Shown: positions 17,823 to 27,986, numbered from the stretch's first letter. The stretch is 64,000 bases of DNA from Sphingomonas sp. LY54 (GCF_035594035.1 NZ_CP141588.1:1378501-1442500), one strand, 5' to 3'. A program made the numbers and translations. The notes: generated by a model not told the origin, from the sequence alone.

Positions 17823-18148
17823 TGTTCGCCCGTTTCGTTCGTATCGGCCTGGCGGGACTCTTCCTCTGCCTCGGCGCGCTTCAGGTCGGCGGTGGCGCGC
17901 GCTTCGCCGGCGGCGGTCGCGCCGCGCAGGCGCTCGGCGCTGTCGGCGCGGTCCTCCGCGCGCTCCGCCACGCCGGATGCGGCGTTGCGCGCGACGGCGT
18001 CGGGGTCTTCGGAGGGCGCGCAGCCGGCCAGGCCGAGGCAGCCCGCCACCGCCATGGTCAGCGCGGCGCGGTCAAGGAAGCGGCGCTGCTTCAGCGTTCC
18101 CGCTTGGAGTGCACCGGCTGTGCTGCAGCGCAATATATCGTAGGTCAT
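17819..18148 (-). CDS. lipoprotein, charged helix
   Basis: Product of 109 residues. A long N-region precedes a signal sequence with lipobox LAGC (Cys about 43). The true start could therefore be later, but no good ATG, GTG or TTG is seen before the hydrophobic core; AAGG eight bases before ATG 18148 supports it. The mature part is an Ala/Glu/Arg-rich helix (AERAEDRADSAERLRGATAA and onward) ending in QADTNETGEQ. It resembles its downstream neighbour in composition, which suggests a related pair. Function unknown. Confidence 0.6.
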   Translation of the reverse strand: MTYDILRCSTAGALQAGTLKQRRFLDRAALTMAVAGCLGLAGCAPSEDPDAVARNAASGVAERAEDRADSAERLRGATAAGEARATADLKRAEAEEESRQADTNETGEQ

Positions 18149-18247
18149 CGGTCAGCCTTGTCGGCAAGCGAGAGCACGCAGTCTCTCTGTCACTTGATGC
18201 TTGCGGGAGGGCTCGGGTGATGCGCGCTCCTAGCACAGTCCCGGCGG

Positions 18248-18289
18248 GATGGCGATGGGCCGATGGCGATGGTCCGATGGCGATGGGTT
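18248..18289. repeat. 14-bp tandem repeat, three units
   Basis: GATGGCGATGG plus three variable bases is repeated three times without gaps (units at 18248, 18262, 18276; differences only in the last bases of each). It lies in the gap between the lipoprotein pair and the PRC-barrel gene. Confidence 0.75.
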
Positions 18290-18308
18290 GGGACGATGGG
18301 CCCGCGCC

Positions 18309-18334
18309 GGAGCCACTCCGGCGTCTCGTACGTT
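18309..18334 (+). promoter_or_regulatory. EcfG-like promoter, one mismatch
   Basis: GGAGC (consensus GGAAC) at 18309-18313, a 17-base spacer, and CGTT at 18331-18334, 51 bases before the PRC-barrel gene. The mismatch in the -35 element makes it a weak candidate, of note mainly because two exact EcfG sites lie nearby. Confidence 0.35.
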
Positions 18335-18385
18335 GACGAAGGATACGGCGCAGCGGAGCCGGCCGAGACCCTGAGGAGACGTGAT

Positions 18386-18751
18386 ATGCAAGCTGGCCAG
18401 GATGCGGGGATGAAGCCGCTGATGAGCGCGCGGGTCGACGACACGCCGGTTTACGATGCGCGCGGGCACAAGCTCGGCATGCTCTACAGCGTCCACATCG
18501 AGCGCCACCGCGGCCAGGTCGAATATGCCGTCATCTCGTTCGGCGGCCTTCTCGGCCTCGGCCAGAGCTACCACCCCGTGCCCTTCCGGCTGCTCCAGGT
18601 GAACCAGGAGAAAGGCGGCTATACGGTCGCGGTCGACAAGACGATGCTGGACGGCGGGCCGAGCTACCGGCCCGACAACGCGCCGCAATGGGACGCCGAA
18701 TATGCGCGCCGGGTCACCAGTTACTACATGGACCGCCAGCCGCTCGGGTGA
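18386..18751 (+). CDS. PRC-barrel domain protein
   Basis: Product of 121 residues. One PRC-barrel fold: MSARVDDTPVYDARGHKLG, then IERHRGQVEYAVISFGG and YHPVPFRLLQ. The short C-terminus has aromatic residues and ends MDRQPLG. PRC-barrels occur in RimM, photosynthetic reaction centre subunit H and many stress-induced small proteins; this one belongs to the last sort by size and order. The ATG is fixed by GAGGAGA seven bases upstream. A ligand or partner cannot be named. Confidence 0.85.
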   Translation: MQAGQDAGMKPLMSARVDDTPVYDARGHKLGMLYSVHIERHRGQVEYAVISFGGLLGLGQSYHPVPFRLLQVNQEKGGYTVAVDKTMLDGGPSYRPDNAPQWDAEYARRVTSYYMDRQPLG

Positions 18752-18831
18752 GCCGTCGCCTTGCATCGGCCTCGGCGGGTCCCCCCGCACCGGCGCCCGA
18801 CCGCAATAAGCCGGTCACATGGCCTCCTCCT

Positions 18832-18914
18832 CCCCTCCCGCCTGCGGGAGGGGCCGGGGGTGGGCTTCCCCCTCCCGCAACACCTCTAATCCCCCCTCCC
18901 GCAAGCGGGAGGGG
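18832..18914. repeat. pair of CCCTCCCGC...GCGGGAGGG palindromes
   Basis: Two hairpins, about 18832-18851 (CCCTCCCGCCTGCGGGAGGG) and 18895-18914 (CCCTCCCGCAAGCGGGAGGG), are separated by about 43 bases of C-rich sequence. They lie between convergent reading directions and are probably extragenic palindromes; termination is possible. Confidence 0.65.
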
Positions 18915-18937
18915 GTTAGGGGAAGGGCCTGTCCCCC

Positions 18938-19300
18938 CTATTCCTCGTCGACTACCACCCCCAGCGCCTTCAGCTTGCGCACCAGCTTCTCGGTCAGCGC
19001 CTCGATCGGCACCCGCGCCGGCCGCTGGCGGTTGTCGGGCGTCCGCCCGGCGAGCCCGCGCTGGTGCTGGCGCAGCAGGTCCATCGCCTTGTCCCAGTCG
19101 AATTCCTCCGCGACTTCCTTGTCGCCGGCAATCGCGAACCGCTCGGCGCCGCGCGTCGCCCGCTCGAGCAGCATCGCCTCCAGCCGCGCATAGCCCTGCT
19201 CGAGCAGCATCGCCTCCAGCCGCGCATAGCCCCGCTCGAGCGCCACGGCCCAGGCGGCGCGGATCGAGCAACGCGACGCCCACCACCTGCGGGAAACCCG
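18938..19300 (-). pseudogene. decayed gene of an HTH-type hypothetical family (C-terminal part)
   Basis: From about 19285 downwards the minus strand reads IRAAWAVALERGYARLEAML, continues with a repeat of the same segment, then RATRGAERFAIAGDKEVAEE and, further on, LRQHQRGLAG. It ends KLKALGVVVDEE at 18938. This matches in style the C-terminal half of a sphingomonad protein family with an N-terminal helix-turn-helix. The N-terminal half is missing: upstream all frames degenerate, close to ftsH. A 36-bp tandem duplication inside it adds twelve residues. An intact 102-residue product from ATG 19246 is possible but would lack the HTH. Confidence 0.5.
19162..19233. repeat. 36-bp tandem duplication
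   Basis: Units 19162-19197 and 19198-19233 are identical except for the last base (T/C). In the minus-strand frame each unit encodes a twelve-residue segment containing GYARLEAMLLE, followed by Q or R. Confidence 0.9.
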
Positions 19301-19330
19301 TCAACCGCCCGTTCAGCACGATCGCCTACA

Positions 19331-19358
19331 TTGTCATCGGCCCGGAAGCGCCTATTTA
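19331..19358 (+). promoter_or_regulatory. sigma-70-type promoter for ftsH
   Basis: TTGTCA at 19331-19336, a 16-base spacer, and TATTTA at 19353-19358. It stands 28 bases before the ftsH start, in a locally AT-richer stretch, so the leader would be very short. Confidence 0.45.
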
Positions 19359-19385
19359 GGGATTCTGGAATAGCGGGAATTTTGC

Positions 19386-21335
<1,950 letters not shown>

Positions 21336-21358
21336 CGCTGGCGGGGGGATCGAAGGCG

Positions 21359-21721
21359 ATGGGCAAGGCGGCATTGGCGTTGCTCATCCTGGCCGCGCCG
21401 ACGGCCGCGTCGGCGATGACCGTTGCCGAATTCCTGGCCAAGGCCGATGCTCTTCAGGCGAAGGGCGTCGGCGCCCTGTTTTCCGGCGACCTCAAATTGC
21501 TCAAGACGGAGGTGGCCAGCGCCGGCAAGGCGCTCCGTGCCGAGCAGGCGGCCGCGATCAAGGCGGGCCGCCAGCCGACCGTCTGCCTGCCGCAAAAGGC
21601 CGCCACCAACAGCGACGAATTGCTCGCGCATTTCCGCGCGATCCCGCCGGCGCAGCGCGGGATCAGCGTCAAGGACGGCTTCGCCGGCCTGATCCGCAAG
21701 AAATATCCCTGCCCGGCCTGA
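21359..21721 (+). CDS. secreted protein of unknown function with two cysteines
   Basis: Product of 120 residues. Signal peptide MGKAALALLILAAPTAASA. The mature part begins MTVAEFLAKADALQAKG, contains GDLKLLKTEVASAGKA, and has a Cys in VCLPQ and one in the last residues KKYPCPA. These could form a disulfide in the periplasm. The pattern recalls small sphingomonad proteins related to the Rap1a/Tai immunity fold, but that link is a guess. It starts 23 bp after ftsH. Confidence 0.65.
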   Translation: MGKAALALLILAAPTAASAMTVAEFLAKADALQAKGVGALFSGDLKLLKTEVASAGKALRAEQAAAIKAGRQPTVCLPQKAATNSDELLAHFRAIPPAQRGISVKDGFAGLIRKKYPCPA

Positions 21722-21728
21722 GCCGGAA

Positions 21729-22808
21729 TCAGGACAGAGCGCCGAGCGTCACCAGCAGCGAGAAGAACAGTCCGCCGGCGACGAAGGCGAAGTTGATCAG
21801 CATCAGCGTCCGCCACAAGGCGCCGAAGCGGCTGAGCCCGTAGGCGCCCGTCAACTGCCGGTACATGTGCAGCGGCGGCACCAGCATGATCGCCAGCCCG
21901 ATCCAGACCTCGCCCACGCCGATCGCATGGGCAAGGCTGAGCGCGACCAGGCCGAGGCTCATGAAGGCGATCGAATAGGTCACGAACACGGTGTGGTCAT
22001 AGACGCGGAAGCGCCGTTTCCAGAAGAAGAGCAGCCACACGAACGGCACCGACAGCGGGATCAGCGCCCAGGAGAATTTATAGGCGTTGGTCTGCACCTT
22101 GTAGAAAAGCAGCGACGGGTTCTTGCCCGCTTTCTCGATCGCCTGGTCGAGCGGCTCCCAGCCGCTGTTGGCGTCGATCTTGCTCTCATTGTCCGGCGAT
22201 GTTGCCCCGGCCGGGGCGAGCACCCCGGCGGCGGCCGCAACCATCGCCGCTTCCCGCTCGAGATCGGCGATGCGCGCATCGATCGCCGTGGTCGGGTCGC
22301 CCGCCTTCTCCAAGGCGGCGCGCTCGGTCCGCAAATCTTGCAGCTTGCTTGCCCGTTCCGCCTGTTCCTTCTTGAGGTCCTGGACCGCCTCGGCATTGCT
22401 GGTCGGGCCGCCGTTGAAGGACAGCGGCCCGCCGATCAGACTGAACGCCGCGAACATCAGGAAAACCGAGAACAGGAAAATGGCCATGGGCGAGACGAAC
22501 TTGGCGCGCTCGCCCTCGATATAGCGGCGCGTGAGCTGGCCCGGCCTCCAGGCGAGCAAAGGCAAGGTCCGCCACACCTTGCCGTCGAGGTGCAGCACGC
22601 CGTGGGCAAGATCATGCCACCAGGCGCTGAGCGTGCGGTGGACGTGGCCGGTCTGGCCGCATTGGTGGCAATAGGCGCCGACCAGGGCCGCGCCGCAGTT
22701 CAGGCACACCGTCCCGTGCCCCGAAGCTTCGCCCGCACCCGTCTCGACCGCGCGCGCGACCATCGCCCCGATCACGGCTTCGCCAACACCTTCCACGCCG
22801 TCGATCAT
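21729..22808 (-). CDS. DUF3667 membrane protein with zinc ribbon
   Basis: Product of 359 residues. A zinc-ribbon (CLNCGAALVGAYCHQCGQ, about 35-52) precedes a region typical of DUF3667 (RTLSAWWHDLAHGVLHLDGK; LTRRYIEGERAKFVSPMAIF). A charged coiled coil (about 145-185, LKKEQAERASKLQDL) sits in a loop, and four or five membrane helices end the protein. The family is of unknown function and common in sphingomonads and Bacteroidota. The start at 22808 has GGGGAGA nine bases upstream. It diverges from nadD across 150 bp. Confidence 0.85.
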   Translation of the reverse strand: MIDGVEGVGEAVIGAMVARAVETGAGEASGHGTVCLNCGAALVGAYCHQCGQTGHVHRTLSAWWHDLAHGVLHLDGKVWRTLPLLAWRPGQLTRRYIEGERAKFVSPMAIFLFSVFLMFAAFSLIGGPLSFNGGPTSNAEAVQDLKKEQAERASKLQDLRTERAALEKAGDPTTAIDARIADLEREAAMVAAAAGVLAPAGATSPDNESKIDANSGWEPLDQAIEKAGKNPSLLFYKVQTNAYKFSWALIPLSVPFVWLLFFWKRRFRVYDHTVFVTYSIAFMSLGLVALSLAHAIGVGEVWIGLAIMLVPPLHMYRQLTGAYGLSRFGALWRTLMLINFAFVAGGLFFSLLVTLGALS

Positions 22809-22958
22809 CGTCGTCTCCCCGGTGCATTACATGCCCCAATGCGCGGGCGAGGTGAAGACCGTCCGCTTGTCTCGGCGCCGCCCGGCAGCTAGGTCCGGAC
22901 CCAGGCAGCCGCAGGACTCCTTTTTGTCGATTGAACACGCCCCGCGGCCGCGCGCCGC

Positions 22959-23639
22959 ATGACCAAGACCGGCCTCCTCGGCGGCTCGTTCAATCCGGCC
23001 CATCGCGGCCATCGCGCGATCACCATCCAGGCGGCGCGGGCGCTGGGCCTCGACGAGGTCTGGTGGCTGGTCTCTCCCGGCAACCCGCTCAAGCAGACCA
23101 ATGGGATGGCGAACCTCGCCACGCGCTTCGCGTCGGCGCGCAAGGCCGCGCGCGGTCTGCCGGTGCGCGTGACTGCGATCGAGCGCGACTTCGGCACGCC
23201 CTACACCGTCGACACGATCCGCCAGCTCCGCCGTCGCTTCCCCGATCGCCGCTTCGTCTGGCTGATGGGCGCCGACAATCTCGCCCAATTCCACCGCTGG
23301 CGCGACTGGCGGAAGATCGCGCACATGGTTCCGATTGCGGTGGTTGCCCGGCCGGGATATGATGGCCTCGCCCATCGCGCACCCGCATTGGGCTGGCTGC
23401 GTCGCTTCGTCCACCGCGCAGACCAGGCTCGGAATTGGACCACGTGGAGACCGCCGGCCCTCGTGCTGCTGCAATTGCCGCCCGATCCGACATCCGCCAC
23501 CGGCCTCCGTGCTGCCGATCCCGACTGGCACCAAAAGCTCGAACAATCGTTCAACCCCAGGGCGCTCCGCGACGGCGTGACGCGGCGCCCATTGACTGCA
23601 AGGAGGCATTTTGCCCGCACCCGCACCCGCTCCCCATGA
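22959..23639 (+). CDS. nadD: nicotinate-nucleotide adenylyltransferase NadD
   Basis: Product of 226 residues that adenylates nicotinate mononucleotide in NAD synthesis. The nucleotidyltransferase motif GGSFNPAHRGH is at residues 8-18, WWLVSPGNPLK at about 35, WLMGADNLAQFHRW near 103-116, and a divergent ISSTxIR equivalent (TSATGLRA) near 180. It opens a conserved run nadD-rsfS-rlmH-envC-ctpA. Its 3' end overlaps the start of rsfS by 29 bases. Confidence 0.94.
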   Translation: MTKTGLLGGSFNPAHRGHRAITIQAARALGLDEVWWLVSPGNPLKQTNGMANLATRFASARKAARGLPVRVTAIERDFGTPYTVDTIRQLRRRFPDRRFVWLMGADNLAQFHRWRDWRKIAHMVPIAVVARPGYDGLAHRAPALGWLRRFVHRADQARNWTTWRPPALVLLQLPPDPTSATGLRAADPDWHQKLEQSFNPRALRDGVTRRPLTARRHFARTRTRSP

Positions 23640-24000
23640 GGGAGATCATGAACAGGTCGAAGCCCTGCACAATCTCGTGCTTCGCTCTCTGGACGACGAT
23701 CAGGCCGTAGAGGTCGTCTCCATCCCGCTCGCCGGCAAGTCCAGCATCGCCGACCATATGGTGATCGCATCGGGCCGCTCGACTCGCCAGGTGGCGTCGA
23801 TGGCGCAGAAGATCGCCGAGCGCATCAAGAAGGAGCTTGGCCGCAACGTCCGCATCGAGGGGCTGCCGATCGCCGACTGGGTGCTGATCGACGCCGAGGA
23901 CGTGATCATTCACCTATTCCGCCCGGAAGTCCGGACCTTCTACAATCTGGAGCGCATGTGGGCGTTCGAGGAGACGGGCGCCGCCCCGGCGGCCGGCTGA
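23611..24000 (+). CDS. rsfS: ribosome silencing factor RsfS
   Basis: Product of 129 residues. RsfS binds ribosomal protein uL14 and blocks subunit joining when nutrients are low. Signatures: LDDDQAVEVVSIPLAGKSS, ADHMVIASGRSTRQV, GLPIADWVLIDAEDVIIHLF and YNLERMW. A TTG start at 23611 is chosen because a perfect AGGAGG stands four bases before it, inside the end of nadD. This implies coupling of the two genes. Confidence 0.94.
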   Translation: MPAPAPAPHEGDHEQVEALHNLVLRSLDDDQAVEVVSIPLAGKSSIADHMVIASGRSTRQVASMAQKIAERIKKELGRNVRIEGLPIADWVLIDAEDVIIHLFRPEVRTFYNLERMWAFEETGAAPAAG

Positions 24001-24004
24001 TCCC

Positions 24005-24427
24005 TTGCTGCTCCATGTCGTCGCGCGCGGGCGGATCGGGCGCGGGCCCGAGGCGGAGTTGGTCGATCGCTATTTGAAGCGGATCGCCTGGCCGACGAAG
24101 GTCACCGAATTGCCGGAGAGCGGCGGCAGGCTCCCGTCGCCGGCCGACAATTGCGTCACCATCCTGCTCGACGAGAAAGGGGAGCAACTGGGCTCGCTCG
24201 CCTTCGCGCACAAGCTCGAGCGATGGCGCGACGACGGCCGGCGCGAAGCGCGCTTCCTGATCGGCGGTGCCGACGGCTTCGACGACGCCGACCGCGCCAA
24301 AGCCGACCTGCTGATCGCCTTCGGCAAGGCGACCTGGCCCCACCTGCTCGCCCGTGCCATGCTCGCCGAGCAATTGTGGCGGGCGACGTCGATCCTTGCC
24401 AACCATCCCTATCACAGGGAAGGATAG
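24005..24427 (+). CDS. rlmH: 23S rRNA pseudouridine-1915 N3-methyltransferase RlmH
   Basis: Product of 140 residues, a small SPOUT methyltransferase acting on helix 69 of 23S rRNA in the assembled ribosome. Family motifs are LLHVVARGRIGRGPEAELV, LLDEKGEQLGSLAFA, FLIGGADGF and the C-terminal AEQLWRATSILANHPYHRE with the conserved Tyr-His. A TTG start four bases after the rsfS stop is used, since no ATG fits the family N-terminus. Confidence 0.95.
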   Translation: MLLHVVARGRIGRGPEAELVDRYLKRIAWPTKVTELPESGGRLPSPADNCVTILLDEKGEQLGSLAFAHKLERWRDDGRREARFLIGGADGFDDADRAKADLLIAFGKATWPHLLARAMLAEQLWRATSILANHPYHREG

Positions 24428-24430
24428 GCC

Positions 24431-25594
24431 ATGCGCCTCGCCCTCCCCGCCTTGCTCCTCGCTGTCTTCGCAGGCGGCCTCGCCGCGGCGCAGGTGCAGG
24501 CGGCTTCGGAGGCGCAGGCGCTGGCCCAGGCCAAGCGCGAGGCGGCGCAAGCCATGTCCCGCTCGGTCCAGCTCGAGGACCAGGCGGCGAAGGCCGTCAG
24601 CGAGGCAGCCAAGGCCCGCGCCGCCTCGGCCGCCACCGCCGCCCGGATCCAGGCCGCCGAGGCCGAGATCACCGCCGCCGAGGCCCGCATCCGCATCATC
24701 GAGGGGCTGCGCGCCGAGCAGCGCGCGCGTCTCGCCGAGCGCCAGGGGCCGGTCGTCCGCCTGACCGCCGCGCTGCAGACGATGGCGCGCCGCCCGCCCG
24801 CATTGGCCCTCGTCCAGCCGGGCTCGTTGAACGACGTCGTACGCGTCCGCTCGCTGCTCGCCTCGACATTACCGGTGATCCGCGCGCGCACCGCCGCGCT
24901 CCGCGCAGAAGTGGAGAAAGGCAATGCACTGCGCCGCCAGGCCGATCTCGCGCGCACCGCCCTCGTCCGCAGCCAGGACGAACTGAAGGCGCAGCGCATA
25001 GCCTTCGCCCGCCTCGAGGCGAGCCAGCGCGCCCGGTCGCAAAGCCTGACCGAATCCGCTCTGTTCGAATCCGACCGCGCTTTGGCCCTGGGCGAGGAAG
25101 CGCGTTCGCTCGCCGCGCTGATGGACACGCTCGACTATCAGGCCGGCATCCGGCGCAGCCTGTCCGGGCTTCCCGGCCCGGCTTTGCGCCCGGGCGCCGC
25201 CACGGCGCCTGCCGCATCGCCACCGCCGGCCTATCGCGTGCCGGTCGAAGGCCGCGTCGTGACGGGAATGGGCGAGATTTCGGACGCCGGCGTCCACGCC
25301 CGCGGCCTCACCTTCGAGACGCCGGCGAACAGCGCGGTGGTCGCGCCGCGCGGCGGGCGGGTCGCTTATGCCGGCCCGTTCCGCGATTACGGCGCGATCG
25401 TCATCCTCGACCATGGCGGCGGCTGGACGACCCTCGTCACCGATCTCGCGTCGGTGCGCGTCCGCGTCGGCCAGAGGCTCGCCGCCGGCGACGCGCTCGG
25501 CCGCACCGGTTCCGCCCGCTCACGGGTCACCGTAGAGCTGCGCCGCAACGGCCAGCCCGTGGCGATCGCGCCGCTCGTCGCCGTCGGCGGATGA
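24431..25594 (+). CDS. EnvC-like murein hydrolase activator (degenerate LytM domain)
   Basis: Product of 387 residues. Signal peptide (MRLALPALLLAVFAGGLAAA), then a long coiled coil (about 25-235, Ala/Gln/Glu/Arg-rich) and a C-terminal M23/LytM domain (about 270-387). The metal ligands of active M23 enzymes are largely missing: the usual HxH near the end is replaced by VELRRNG and the first His site reads SDAGVHARG. That is the EnvC pattern, in which the domain activates amidases and does not cut itself. Three bases separate it from rlmH. Likely periplasmic, at the division septum. Confidence 0.85.
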   Translation: MRLALPALLLAVFAGGLAAAQVQAASEAQALAQAKREAAQAMSRSVQLEDQAAKAVSEAAKARAASAATAARIQAAEAEITAAEARIRIIEGLRAEQRARLAERQGPVVRLTAALQTMARRPPALALVQPGSLNDVVRVRSLLASTLPVIRARTAALRAEVEKGNALRRQADLARTALVRSQDELKAQRIAFARLEASQRARSQSLTESALFESDRALALGEEARSLAALMDTLDYQAGIRRSLSGLPGPALRPGAATAPAASPPPAYRVPVEGRVVTGMGEISDAGVHARGLTFETPANSAVVAPRGGRVAYAGPFRDYGAIVILDHGGGWTTLVTDLASVRVRVGQRLAAGDALGRTGSARSRVTVELRRNGQPVAIAPLVAVGG

Positions 25595-25733
25595 CGAGGA
25601 AATTCTTACCGCCCCCTTCCGCCCGCACACGGCTGTTCCCATCTTCGAACGAAGCGGCCGGTTCAGCCTGTGTTGCTTTCCGCGCCCCTAAAAAGGCTGT
25701 ATCAGTCGCCAGATAGCGTCAGCAGGATTTCCC

Positions 25734-27074
25734 ATGGCCAAGAATCTTCTCCGCGCCCTCGCTCTGGTCAGCGCCGTCGCGATCATCCCAGCCGCCACCG
25801 CATCGCTCGCGGCCGTGGACGTCGACACCTATAAGGAGCTCGACCAGTTCATGAGCGTGTTCGAGCGCGTCCGCTCCGAATATGTCGAGCAGGTCGACGA
25901 CAAGACCCTGCTGCGCGGCGCCATCGACGGCATGCTCGCCAGCCTCGATCCGCACAGCTCCTATCTCGACGAGCGCGGCTTCAAGTCGCTGATGACCACC
26001 ACCGACGGCAATTATGGCGGCCTCGGCCTCAGCGTCACGCAGGAAGACGGCGCGGTGAAGGTCATCGCCGCCACCGAGGATACGCCGGCTGCGAAGGCCG
26101 GAATCAAGGCCGGTGACTATCTCACCCACCTCGACGGCAAGCTCATCTATGGCGGCACGCTCGACGAGGCGGTCGACCAGATGCGCGGCCCCCCGGGCAC
26201 CACCGTCAAGGTCACGGTCGTGCGCCCGGGCCGCGACAAGCCGTTCGACGTCGCCATCACCCGCGCGATCATCGAGCTTCCCGCCGTCAAGTGGGAGGTG
26301 AAGGACCGCGTCGGCATCATCAACGTCAACAGCTTCAACAAGACGACGACCGATTCCGTGCTGGCCGCGATGACCGGCGTCGAGAAGTCGCTCGGCAGCA
26401 AGCCGCTCGGCTACATCCTCGATCTGCGCTCGAACCCGGGCGGCCTGCTCGACCAGGCGGTGAGCCTGTCGGACGCGTTCCTCGAGCGCGGCGAGATCGT
26501 CTCGCAGCGCGGCCGCGCCAAGAGCGATATCGAGCGTTATTATGCGCGTCCGGGCGACGCCGCGCACGGCCTGCCCGTGATCGTGCTGGTCGATGCCGGC
26601 TCCGCCTCCGCGGCCGAGATCGTGGCCGGCGCGCTGCAGGAGCATCACCGCGCGATCGTCATGGGCGAGCGCACCTTCGGCAAGGGCTCGGTGCAGACCC
26701 TGCTTCCGCTGTCGCAGGACACGGCGCTCCGCCTCACCACCGCGCGTTACTATACGCCGTCGGGCAAGTCGGTGCAGGAAGGCGGCATCAAGCCGGACAT
26801 CGAGGTGCCGCAGCTCTCCGACCCGGACTACAAGGATCGCCCCCGCTTCCGCGAGAGCGACCTGCGCCGTCACCTGATCAACGAGCTCAAGGTCGAAGAC
26901 GACGTCGTCCAGGACGACGGCAAGCCCGATCCCCGCTTCGCCGCCACCGCGGAGGAGCTGAAGAAGAAGGGCATCGAGGACTTCCAGCTCCACTACGCGC
27001 TGCAGACCATCTCCCGCCTGGGCAAGGTCCAGCAGGCGTCGGTCGCGGCAGAGCCCAAGAAGGGCACGCGCTAA
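25734..27074 (+). CDS. C-terminal processing protease CtpA (S41 family)
   Basis: Product of 446 residues. Signal peptide (about 1-26), N-terminal helical region, PDZ domain (about 88-165; NYGGLGLSV and AGDYLTHLDGK) and S41 catalytic core. The nucleophile lies in AGSASAAEIVAGAL (Ser about 292) and the general-base Lys in ERTFGKGSVQT (about 317). Substrate-binding landmark LRSNPGGLLDQAV is intact. Such proteases trim or degrade periplasmic proteins, often murein hydrolases, which fits its place after envC. A gap of 139 bases upstream suggests its own promoter. Confidence 0.94.
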   Translation: MAKNLLRALALVSAVAIIPAATASLAAVDVDTYKELDQFMSVFERVRSEYVEQVDDKTLLRGAIDGMLASLDPHSSYLDERGFKSLMTTTDGNYGGLGLSVTQEDGAVKVIAATEDTPAAKAGIKAGDYLTHLDGKLIYGGTLDEAVDQMRGPPGTTVKVTVVRPGRDKPFDVAITRAIIELPAVKWEVKDRVGIINVNSFNKTTTDSVLAAMTGVEKSLGSKPLGYILDLRSNPGGLLDQAVSLSDAFLERGEIVSQRGRAKSDIERYYARPGDAAHGLPVIVLVDAGSASAAEIVAGALQEHHRAIVMGERTFGKGSVQTLLPLSQDTALRLTTARYYTPSGKSVQEGGIKPDIEVPQLSDPDYKDRPRFRESDLRRHLINELKVEDDVVQDDGKPDPRFAATAEELKKKGIEDFQLHYALQTISRLGKVQQASVAAEPKKGTR

Positions 27075-27079
27075 AGCAT

Positions 27080-27154
27080 CGTCATTGCGAGGCGCGCAGC
27101 GACGAAGCAATCCAGCCGCACGGACTGGATTGCTTCGCTGCGCTCGCAATGACG
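27080..27154. repeat. palindromic repeat, copy D of the CGTCATTGCGAG family
   Basis: Seventy-five bases with left arm CGTCATTGCGAGGCGCGCAG and right arm CTGGATTGCTTCGCTGCGCT, ending CGCAATGACG. It sits between the convergent ctpA and dioxygenase genes, immediately after the ctpA stop, and could terminate both. Confidence 0.85.
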
Positions 27155-27179
27155 GTGCGTTAGTACACCCGCCCCCCGG

Positions 27180-27986
27180 TCAGCCGAAACGGTAACCCGA
27201 CACCGTCCAGCCGATCACGCGATCCTGGAAGATATGCGCGCCGCGGTCCTCGCCGCCGGCGCCGGCCGCGACCATCAGCGGGATCAGATGCTCCTCGCGC
27301 GGGTGGGCGATCTTTGCATAGGGCAGCTCCGCCCACGCGGCGAGGCGCGCGTCGCGCTCGGCCGGATCCGGATCGGTGACGGCTGCCGTCAGCGCGGTAT
27401 CGAAGATCTCGGCCACGACCTGCGCCGATCCGTCGCGCAGCCGCATGTTGTGGAAGCTCATCCCCGAGCCGACGATCAGCACGCCCTCGTCGCGCAACGG
27501 CGCCAGCGCCCGCCCGACCGCGATATGCGCGGCGGGATCGAGGTCGCGCCGCAGCGAAAGCTGGAGGGTCGGGATGTCGGCCTCGGGCACCGCGACCTTG
27601 AGCGGGATGAACACGCCATGGTCCCAGCCGCGCGTCGCCTCGGTGCCGGCCGGGAAGCCGGCCGCCTCGAGCAGCTCGGCGGTGCGCGCGGCCAGATCGG
27701 GCGCGCCGGGCGCGTCCCAGCGCAGCCGGTACGTATGGTCGGGGAAGCCGCCATAATCGTAGAGCAGGTCCGGCTTCTCGCCCTGATGGACGGTGAAGCG
27801 ATCCTCCTCCCAATGGCCGGAGACGACGAGGATGGCGCGCGGCCGTTCCGGCAGGTCGGCAATGACCTTGGCCAGGAAGTCGCCCATCGGGCGCCACATC
27901 TCGGGCACGGGCCCGTTCTCGTTGAGGAAAAAGCAGGGGCCGCCGCCGTGCGGCAGGAAAAGGCTGGGCTGTTTCATCCCTGCCAT
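27180..27986 (-). CDS. DODA-type extradiol ring-cleavage dioxygenase (YgiD-like)
   Basis: Product of about 268 residues. The LigB/DODA superfamily pattern is clear: SLFLPHGGGPCFF near the start with a metal-binding His, VVSGHWEEDRF, YDYGGFPDHTYRLRWDAPG, ATRGWDHGVFIPLKV and IVGSGMSFHNMR, followed by HPREEHLIPLMVAAGA. Zinc-dependent 4,5-DOPA dioxygenase YgiD is the nearest characterised protein; the physiological substrate is unknown. ATGs at 27986 and 27977 are both possible; upstream codons to 28028 lack family sequence. Confidence 0.88.
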   Translation of the reverse strand: MAGMKQPSLFLPHGGGPCFFLNENGPVPEMWRPMGDFLAKVIADLPERPRAILVVSGHWEEDRFTVHQGEKPDLLYDYGGFPDHTYRLRWDAPGAPDLAARTAELLEAAGFPAGTEATRGWDHGVFIPLKVAVPEADIPTLQLSLRRDLDPAAHIAVGRALAPLRDEGVLIVGSGMSFHNMRLRDGSAQVVAEIFDTALTAAVTDPDPAERDARLAAWAELPYAKIAHPREEHLIPLMVAAGAGGEDRGAHIFQDRVIGWTVSGYRFG

